Assembly (NCBI RefSeq): GCF_009600315.1
Contig: NZ_WIWC01000002.1
Location: 204,327-268,326, forward strand
DNA: 64,000 bases
From: Pseudomonas helleri
GTDB taxonomy: Bacteria; Pseudomonadota; Gammaproteobacteria; Pseudomonadales; Pseudomonadaceae
Direction of reading: 5' to 3'
Numbering within the stretch: the first letter of the stretch is position 1; each line of letters begins with the position of its first letter. Under the pieces are notes generated by a model, which did not search any database, was not told the DNA's origin, and saw only the letters and a list, made by a program, of their open reading frames with translations. This document shows positions 58,714 to 64,000 of the stretch, one piece after another. The position numbers were made by a program, and so were the translations under genes.

Positions 58714-60327
58714 CTATTTCTCCGTTTTTTCGTCGTTTGAGGCCGTACCCGGCACACTCAGCGAGGATAAGCGACCATTAGTAGAGCTTGCGTCTGAGGC
58801 AGGACGGATCACGTTGGAATCCCCCAGCTCGGAATCAGCGGCTAACTCTCCGCCGCTGTTTGGAGCGGCCGAATTGGCCTCGCTATTTGAAGGTGGGGTT
58901 GATCCAGCACCAAGGGATAGGCCGTGCGCGTTCTCCATGCCCGGTACAGCCAATGAAGCCATCACCCCGAGCACCTTCGCACCTTCATTAGCCGCTTGAA
59001 AAAAGGGATTTTCCGACACTTCACTACCCCTTTTTGGAGTCTCTTGTTGTTTGTCTTTGTCGTCGTTGTCTTGCACTACCTTTCCAGCCTGCTTGGCGGC
59101 CTGCTGCACGCCGCTGTTAGGTGGCTGGGCAGGGCTGGGCGTCGCTTTAGCTGTACTGCCACCTACGCTCGACCCTGCTGATGTAGAGACTTTGATGGCT
59201 GCACCGCCACCAGTGCTGGCACCCACTCCAGAGGACGCGGCGTTGCCCATTGAAGCCGCTGCACCGATGCCGGAGTTTGCCGCACCGGCAAAGCTGGAGT
59301 TAATAGAGCCAGCCAATCCTCCGCTACCAGCCGCCCCTGCGGCACTTGCACCACCACCACCGGCAGCGCCAAGCGCACCAGCGGCGGCGGGCGCAGCGGC
59401 ACCGGCCGTGGCGATGGTGGCAACTGCGGCAGCAGCACCGGCAGCGCCAGCCGCTGCCATTCCACCGATGGCCGAACCTCCACCCATTGACGTGCCGCTG
59501 ATCATCCCGCCAATCAGTTCGGGAATAGTCTTGGTCAGGTAAGCGCATACCAAAGCCAAACCTGCCAATGTCATCAGAGATGCTTCGTCATTGGTATAAG
59601 CCGTTAACCAGGACTTAGCCGACGTGACAATAATTCCTACGATCAAGGTTAAGACGAACAACTTGGCACCTACTGCAACAACGAAGCGGAGTGGTGCAAT
59701 TGCAAAATCGCGTGTCCATTGCGAACCACCGAAACCGAAGAACAGTACGGAGGCATTAATGATGACGTACGACTCTACAAGCGTCACAAACATGAATGCC
59801 GCAATAAAGGCGAAGCACAGTAAAACCAAGCAACCAACAAGCGCGATAAGAATTGCTTTACCCGGAGAGAAAAGTGAAATGCCTTCTACGATGGTGCGTG
59901 AGAAGTTGACAGCCACCGCGAACATATCACCTGGCTGAAGCGCACGGCCCAAACCGCTAGCCGTGCCCGCGGCTTCTCGGAAACTGTCCACTACCGCAGT
60001 CGCCCATGGCACGGAATGCTCAATGACCGCATAGAAAAAGCCAATGACCATAAAGAAGCGGATCAGCTCGCCGAAAACTTCCCCTAAGTCGGCTTGTTTC
60101 ATCACTAAAGGCATGAACGTCCAAACCAATTGGATGAGAGCGAGAGATGCCAGTAGTTTGAGTGCATAACCCTGTAGCCGTGCTGACCATTCACTTGCTG
60201 CTTGATAGAGCAGCCTCAAAAGCCCGTTCATTTCATTGCTTTGAGTTACGTCTCCTGCTGCCATCGCGCTACTGGCCGAAAGCAAGAGTATTGCACTAGC
60301 GAGTGCTATAAATATTGAGCGTTGCAT
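58714..60327 (-). CDS. trbL: Conjugal transfer protein TrbL (VirB6-like)
   Basis: TrbL is the polytopic inner-membrane component of the P-type mating channel. The 537-aa protein has a signal-like N-terminus, about six transmembrane helices up to residue 280 (LQGYALKLLASLALIQLVWTF, VGCLVLLCFAFIAAFMFVTL, LFVLTLIVGIIVTSA and others) and a long Ala/Gly/Ser-rich low-complexity C-terminal part (about 285-480), common in TrbL proteins. It starts two bases after the TrbK-like stop. Confidence 0.88.
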   Translation of the reverse strand: MQRSIFIALASAILLLSASSAMAAGDVTQSNEMNGLLRLLYQAASEWSARLQGYALKLLASLALIQLVWTFMPLVMKQADLGEVFGELIRFFMVIGFFYAVIEHSVPWATAVVDSFREAAGTASGLGRALQPGDMFAVAVNFSRTIVEGISLFSPGKAILIALVGCLVLLCFAFIAAFMFVTLVESYVIINASVLFFGFGGSQWTRDFAIAPLRFVVAVGAKLFVLTLIVGIIVTSAKSWLTAYTNDEASLMTLAGLALVCAYLTKTIPELIGGMISGTSMGGGSAIGGMAAAGAAGAAAAVATIATAGAAAPAAAGALGAAGGGGASAAGAAGSGGLAGSINSSFAGAANSGIGAAASMGNAASSGVGASTGGGAAIKVSTSAGSSVGGSTAKATPSPAQPPNSGVQQAAKQAGKVVQDNDDKDKQQETPKRGSEVSENPFFQAANEGAKVLGVMASLAVPGMENAHGLSLGAGSTPPSNSEANSAAPNSGGELAADSELGDSNVIRPASDASSTNGRLSSLSVPGTASNDEKTEK

Positions 60328-60328
60328 A

Positions 60329-60568
60329 GTTAGAAATCCTCAGGCGGGCCCCAGTTGTTTTTCCGTGCTTCAAAGTTTTTATCCGTGTGTGATTGCATCG
60401 AACGCTCAACAGCCCCGCAATCGGTGTGGATAGAAACAATGAATCCGGACAGAACAGCACCACTAAGAGCAGAGACGATGCATAGCCCAGCGATCAGATT
60501 TTTGGATATGAACATGGTTAGAAATCCTCGGAGGGCCCCCAGTTGTTTTTACGAGCCTCAAACTTTTG
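60329..60568. repeat. 52-bp direct repeat carrying a ribosome-binding site
   Basis: Copies at 60329-60380 and 60517-60568 agree at about 43 of 52 positions. On the coding (minus) strand each encodes FEARKNNWGPPEDF or FEARKNNWGPSEDF plus stop, and then GAGGATTTCTAAC in front of the next ATG. So the same unit ends trbJ and the small trbK-like gene and provides the Shine-Dalgarno for the following gene. Confidence 0.85.
60330..60515 (-). CDS. TrbK-like small membrane protein with a trbJ-derived tail
   Basis: The 61-aa protein lies in the trbK position between trbJ and trbL. It has one hydrophobic segment (NLIAGLCIVSALSGAVLSGFIVSI), as expected for an entry-exclusion or anchor protein, but lacks a lipobox, unlike RP4 TrbK. 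The last 14 residues are nearly identical to the end of TrbJ, a sign that the gene was built by a local duplication. A true homology to TrbK is uncertain. Confidence 0.6.
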   Translation of the reverse strand: MFISKNLIAGLCIVSALSGAVLSGFIVSIHTDCGAVERSMQSHTDKNFEARKNNWGPPEDF

Positions 60569-61360
60569 CTCGGCGGCTTCGCTAGCAGCCTTTCGGTCGC
60601 CCTGTTGAGCCATATAGTTGCCTTGCATGTTTATTTGCGTGGCCAGTAGATCGCGCAGTTTTTGCAACTGCTGCACGTTTCGAGAGGCTATCTCGTTGCC
60701 AGCCTGAATAGCTTGCATCCGGCCCACGGCCGACTGTGAGCGAGCAACCATGTGATCGAGCTGGGTATCCTCAGACTCGAAAGTGCTGGTGTTTAGGTTG
60801 GCCGCTTTTAGGGCCGCTTTTACGCTGTCGTGGTTTTGCTCTGACCACTTCTGATAGCGCTCACGCGCCGGTACTTCCGCCGAGTTTGCAGCTTGATTTA
60901 GATAGGACTGAAAACCAGGAAACACGGTGTTGAACTGCGAGTCCATATTCTGGATCTGGCGGCCTAGGGACTGCGAGCGGTTGTAGATGTTTGCAACGTT
61001 TTTAAGATCGGCCGCGATGCTGCCGAACATTGAGCTGGGCAAGCCGGTGCCCTGAGTGACCATGTTCTGATACTGCTGAATCTGCGTCTGTAATGTCTCG
61101 GCGGTGTTCAAGGCGGTATTAACGGCCTCGACGTACTCGAACATCTGCTGATAGAGCGTCGAGCAGTTCGAGCAATAGATGGCGTAAGCCGGTGGTGGGG
61201 CGATGTATATTGCCAATCCGAAAAAGGCGACTACGGCAATTTTGGCACCATAGGCCGCCTGCCGACGGAGTTTTCGAGCGGGTGAAACGGTCGTTCTGTG
61301 CAGGGGAGTTGTCGCTAGCGGCGTTTTACCGACGATGGACGTTATGATTTTTTGGTGCAT
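60518..61360 (-). CDS. trbJ: Conjugal transfer protein TrbJ (VirB5-like)
   Basis: I choose ATG 61360 because GAGG stands seven bases upstream; the frame extends to 61411 without a good start. The 280-aa protein has an internal signal-like segment (IAVVAFFGLAIYIAPPPAYAIYCSNCS) and a helical, Gln-rich mature part with TLQTQIQQYQNMVTQGTGLPSSMF typical of TrbJ. TrbJ is a periplasmic component of the mating channel. Confidence 0.85.
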   Translation of the reverse strand: MHQKIITSIVGKTPLATTPLHRTTVSPARKLRRQAAYGAKIAVVAFFGLAIYIAPPPAYAIYCSNCSTLYQQMFEYVEAVNTALNTAETLQTQIQQYQNMVTQGTGLPSSMFGSIAADLKNVANIYNRSQSLGRQIQNMDSQFNTVFPGFQSYLNQAANSAEVPARERYQKWSEQNHDSVKAALKAANLNTSTFESEDTQLDHMVARSQSAVGRMQAIQAGNEIASRNVQQLQKLRDLLATQINMQGNYMAQQGDRKAASEAAEQKFEARKNNWGPSEDF

Positions 61361-61589
61361 TTTCCGGCCTCTATCAGTCACTTTGATCAGTGCCTGATCG
61401 TGCCTGGACATGCCGGTTGCATCGATGGAATGATTGGCTAATTAGGTTGACATGGGGAAGATCGAATCGTGGCGATTATTTGTTCAATCTGGCTTTCTTG
61501 GAATGTACCAAGTATTCGGCTGCTACTTGCAGTGCGTGCTTCCGGCCGCTTGAAAGATGTACAGCCGAAAAGGCTTAACCCTTGGAAAT

Positions 61590-61955
61590 CTACATAAGAT
61601 CATCATGGTTGTTGCCGCTGCTTGGATCATGTCGGAACACAGGTCGGGGCTTCGACATAGGGGCTGGTACCGTTGAGGGGCCGGACTGCATTTGTTCTTG
61701 CACCGTCGCTACCGGAATTGTTATTTCGTCAGGAATTGTGGGCTGCTGGGCTCCACGTTTGGTCGGCTTGCGGATGTACTTTCCGACGTACCGGGCGAAC
61801 TGGCTGTAGCTCAGACCAGTGTTATCTCCACCGTGATTCTCATAAACGACCGTCACCGGCCAACCGGCTTGAATAAGACCACGAAACTCATCTAGGCGCG
61901 CTAAAAACGCCACCCGTCCCGCGCCAGTTAGCCCATCTTTTGGTGTCTTCATCAT
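61590..61955 (-). CDS. traK: TraK-family oriT-binding protein
   Basis: The 121-aa protein has RVAFLARLDEFRGLIQAGWPVTVVYENHG...LSYSQFARYVGKYIRKP, which I recognise as the IncP TraK pattern; TraK wraps oriT DNA. Two ATGs (61955 and 61952) follow GAGG. It is divergent from traJ with oriT between, as on RP4. Confidence 0.8.
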   Translation of the reverse strand: MMKTPKDGLTGAGRVAFLARLDEFRGLIQAGWPVTVVYENHGGDNTGLSYSQFARYVGKYIRKPTKRGAQQPTIPDEITIPVATVQEQMQSGPSTVPAPMSKPRPVFRHDPSSGNNHDDLM

Positions 61956-62030
61956 CGCAGCCTCTGCTTAAGCATAGTTACGCAAGTATGCGCAAAAAAC
62001 TCTTTACTTGCCATGCATGATCCAGCGCAG

Positions 62031-62076
62031 AAATGCGTAGGAATGCGTAGTAATGCGTAGAAATGCGTAGGAATGC
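62031..62076. repeat. Tandem 10-bp repeats NAATGCGTAG, 4.6 copies
   Basis: Units begin at 62031, 62041, 62051, 62061 and 62071 (partial), differing only in the first base. Ten-base phasing puts them on one face of the helix, fitting an array of binding sites, most simply for TraK, whose gene is adjacent. Confidence 0.85.
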
Positions 62077-62195
62077 TATATATGATTTGTTCGCAGAGAT
62101 ACGCATGCATTAGCGTCGAATCGGACGGCAAGATGTGTGTTGTACGGGTACGGGCAAGCCCGCACCCTACCAACACCTCCCCTTATCCGCCTTCG
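62031..62195 (+). other. Candidate origin of transfer (RP4-like oriT)
   Basis: Between divergent traK and traJ lie the tandem repeats, an inverted repeat GGG-TA-CGGGC-AA-GCCCG-CA-CCC (62146-62167) like the TraJ-binding repeat of RP4, and, 16 bases further, TTATCCGCC (62183-62191), which resembles the TATCCTGCC nick region of IncP. The layout and order match RP4; the exact nick site is not proven. Confidence 0.55.
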
Positions 62196-62274
62196 GCTCA
62201 ACGGATCTTGCTCTGCGAGGCGCATAGCCGCTGCCGCGTCTAAGGGCAAGAACACAGCAACAATAGGAGCGCCT

Positions 62275-62573
62275 ATGACAGGTGGCACCAAAGAAAGAAC
62301 AAGGGCTCGCCGACGCGGCATGCCAATCGAGGTTTCGGTTAAATGTGAGGAAAGGCGGTGATCACTGATAAGGCCGAAGAAGTTGGGATGTCCCGTACGG
62401 GCTGCCTGCGTGCCTTGTGTCTGAATACCCCTATTGGCTCAGAGGTTGACCTGAAGGCGGTCGCTGATCTGGCTAAATTTAACGGCTACCTGGGTCGAGT
62501 CTCGGGCTTGTTTACACTCTGGCTAGCGGAGACAAGCGGCCAAGGTGCAGGCCAGTCGAGGTCGAGCGTGTGA
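62275..62573 (+). pseudogene. traJ: TraJ-family oriT recognition protein, frameshifted
   Basis: The ATG at 62275 follows AGGAG by six bases. The first frame gives MTGGTKERTRARRRGMPIEVSVKCEERR and stops TGA at 62359-62361. The -1 frame continues from GTG 62358 with ITDKAEEVGMSRTGCLRAL, DLKAVADLAKFNGYLGRVSGLFTLWL, exactly the next parts of an IncP TraJ. One lost base or an adaptation to ATGA-like coupling would explain this. A GTG start behind AGGAAAGG could still give a 71-aa C-terminal product. Confidence 0.75.
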
Positions 62574-62978
62574 TGATCTGGTTTCGCAAGTTACAGGCAC
62601 GGATCTGGAACAATATGAGCGGTATCTTTTTTGCTCAAAAATAATATTGATCGCCACATTTGTTGATTTCGGGCTTTGGGTTGCGCAATCCAATTTGGTG
62701 GTAGGGCTGATGAAGGCGAGCGCACATATCAGCCACCGTCTGGTATTCAGCAACCCGCATGAATTGCTGGAATGCGACGCTTTTTAACTTTGGGCATTGC
62801 GATCAGAGATAGCAGGGTTCCATTAGCAAGGGATAACCAGGCCTGCTTTCTCACACACCACCGGCCACGGAGAATCATTTCTAGAGCAATTTTTGCTTTA
62901 TCATCCACCCACTTTGCATGGATGGCGGGTTGAATTCCCGCTTTGCCACCTTGGCAGTAGTGACCGGAATTGTCCCAT
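62574..62978. other. Stretch with no supported gene before the methyltransferase
   Basis: Neither the open frame 62545-62787 on the plus strand nor 62747-63010 on the minus strand shows a recognisable family, ribosome-binding site or reasonable start. In RP4 the relaxase gene traI follows traJ; here nothing like a relaxase is seen. Confidence 0.5.
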
Positions 62979-63941
62979 ATGAACGCCGTAGAAATTGAAC
63001 AAGCAATCACCGATCTGGCGGGCCAGCCGTTTGATCAGATCGAGTTTCCTTATGCTTTCCTGCAAGCCTTTGGTAACAAGGAAACCACCCTCAAACGCCT
63101 GCGTTCGGGTGCAACCAACAAGTCAGATCTGGGCGGTGTACTGCAAACAAGCAATATCCACTTGGCGGTGTGTGAGTCCGGCAAGGTCACCGAGACACTG
63201 GCGGCCCTCAAGGCCAGCCCAGCTACATTGCGGGCTAAGGCCAAGTACGTGCTTGCCACTGATGGCGAAACGCTGGAGGCTGAGGAGCTGGAAAGTGGCG
63301 AGACGGTTGTCTGCGACTACCCGCAGTTCCCTGACCACTTCGGTTTTTTCCTGCCGCTGGCAGGCATTTCTACTATCAAAAAGATTCGCGAGAACTCTTT
63401 TGACATCCGCGCTACCAGCCGCCTGAACCGGCTCTACGTAGAGCTGCTCAAAGACAACCCGACGTGGGGCGCCGCCGAACGCCGTCATGAGATGAACCAT
63501 TTCATGGCGCGGCTGATCTTCTGCTTCTTTGCTGAAGACACCGATATTTTCAACGGCACTGGCCTCTTTAGCGACACCCTCTCGCAAATGAGTGACCGGG
63601 ATGCCAGCAATCTGCATGAAGTGGTGGCCGAGATATTTCGGGCCATGAACACGCCGATCGCTCAGCGTGTTACGGCAAACCTACCGCGTTGGGCAGATGC
63701 TTTCCCCTACGTCAACGGTGGGCTATTCTCGGGCGGGCCAGACGTACCTCGCTTTTCCCGCATTGCACGTAGCTACCTGCTGCATATCGGCGCGCTGGAT
63801 TGGAAGCAAATTAATCCCGATATCTTCGGCTCCATGATCCAGGCCGTGGCTGATGACGAGGAGCGTGGCGCCCTGGGCATGCACTACACCAGTGTGCCCA
63901 ATATCCTAAAAGTACTGAACCCTGGCGGTTGCAGGAGCTGA
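62979..63941 (+). CDS. MmeI-like class I SAM-dependent DNA methyltransferase, N-terminal part only
   Basis: The start is ATG 62979; 320 residues are read before a stop at 63941. The N-terminal domain and helical spacer are typical of MmeI/type IIL and related single-chain methyltransferases: FMARLIFCFFAEDTDIF, and GALGMHYTSVPNILKVLNP, which in intact proteins continues PLFLDDL and then the catalytic DPACGSGNF. Here the sequence changes after LNP to GGCRS and a stop, with unrelated DNA from about 63924, so the catalytic and target-recognition domains are missing. The cause is probably an insertion whose body is outside the window. Confidence 0.8.
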   Translation: MNAVEIEQAITDLAGQPFDQIEFPYAFLQAFGNKETTLKRLRSGATNKSDLGGVLQTSNIHLAVCESGKVTETLAALKASPATLRAKAKYVLATDGETLEAEELESGETVVCDYPQFPDHFGFFLPLAGISTIKKIRENSFDIRATSRLNRLYVELLKDNPTWGAAERRHEMNHFMARLIFCFFAEDTDIFNGTGLFSDTLSQMSDRDASNLHEVVAEIFRAMNTPIAQRVTANLPRWADAFPYVNGGLFSGGPDVPRFSRIARSYLLHIGALDWKQINPDIFGSMIQAVADDEERGALGMHYTSVPNILKVLNPGGCRS

Positions 63942-64000
63942 GTGCAACACGGTTATTGAATTGACGCAGGAGCATCATATTGCATAGCCAAGGCTTTCTG

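Noticed and set aside
62031..62076. Short tandem repeats considered as a CRISPR array
   Set aside because: The units are 10 bases with no spacers; they fit protein-binding repeats at oriT.
62747..63010. Minus-strand open frame before the methyltransferase
   Set aside because: It overlaps the methyltransferase start, has no recognisable motif, and its beginning lacks a Shine-Dalgarno.

Overview
The window is a Pseudomonas chromosome, most likely of the fluorescens/syringae side of the genus. The evidence is gene order and protein sequence: queA-tgt-yajC-secD-secF, suhB/trmJ-cysE-iscRSUA-hscBA-fdx-iscX, ndk-rlmN-pilF-rodZ-ispG-hisS-yfgM-bamB-der, and xseA/guaB-guaA, plus Pseudomonas-style REP sequences. 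No database search was possible, so species and novelty claims are inference.

Layout. (1) About 1-18.0 kb is a genomic island next to the 3' end of a tRNA-Leu(CAA) gene (18110-18194, minus strand). Its core, 9.86-17.95 kb on the minus strand, is P4-satellite-like: tyrosine integrase, an unknown 291-aa gene, an AlpA regulator, a 113-aa gene, a probable C4-type antisense immunity RNA, two small coupled genes, a 960-aa TOPRIM/DUF927 primase-helicase, and two unknown genes. The left part, 0-9.4 kb, is AT-richer cargo with no housekeeping functions: a partial HEPN-like protein, an AAA+ ATPase paired with an unknown protein, a second HEPN-like protein, and a DUF6119/TIGR04141 gene cut by an IS3-family insertion. 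The block looks like an anti-phage or accessory cargo region, but that role is inferred from content and context only. The other island end lies left of the window.

(2) 18.2-52.7 kb is conserved core chromosome. It holds tRNA queuosine modification (queA, tgt), Sec translocation (yajC, secD, secF), iron-sulfur assembly (isc operon behind an IscR operator), a cell-envelope/translation/isoprenoid string (rlmN to der), a transaminase/omega-amidase pair, leuA with a possible leucine-rich leader peptide, an M23 peptidase, xseA, and the guanine pathway (guaB, guaA).

(3) 52.7-64 kb is a second integrated element at the 3' end of guaA. It has a tyrosine integrase, an HTH/zinc-motif regulator, an excisionase-like protein, a primase-like replication protein, a trbJ-trbK-trbL module with an unknown small membrane protein, and a traK-oriT-traJ region of RP4 layout in which traJ carries a frameshift. 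No other conjugation genes are visible and the last gene, an MmeI-like DNA methyltransferase, is cut short at 63.9 kb. The element therefore looks like a decayed or mobilizable relative of an IncP-type integrative element.

The most useful observations are the exact IS3 disruption of the DUF6119 gene (removing the IS plus one TCC restores the frame), the seqA-seqB-seqC immunity-RNA layout, the traK/oriT/traJ relic, the duplicated trbJ tail that carries a ribosome-binding site, the truncated methyltransferase, and the unexplained ATPase/unknown gene pair at 2.0-4.4 kb.
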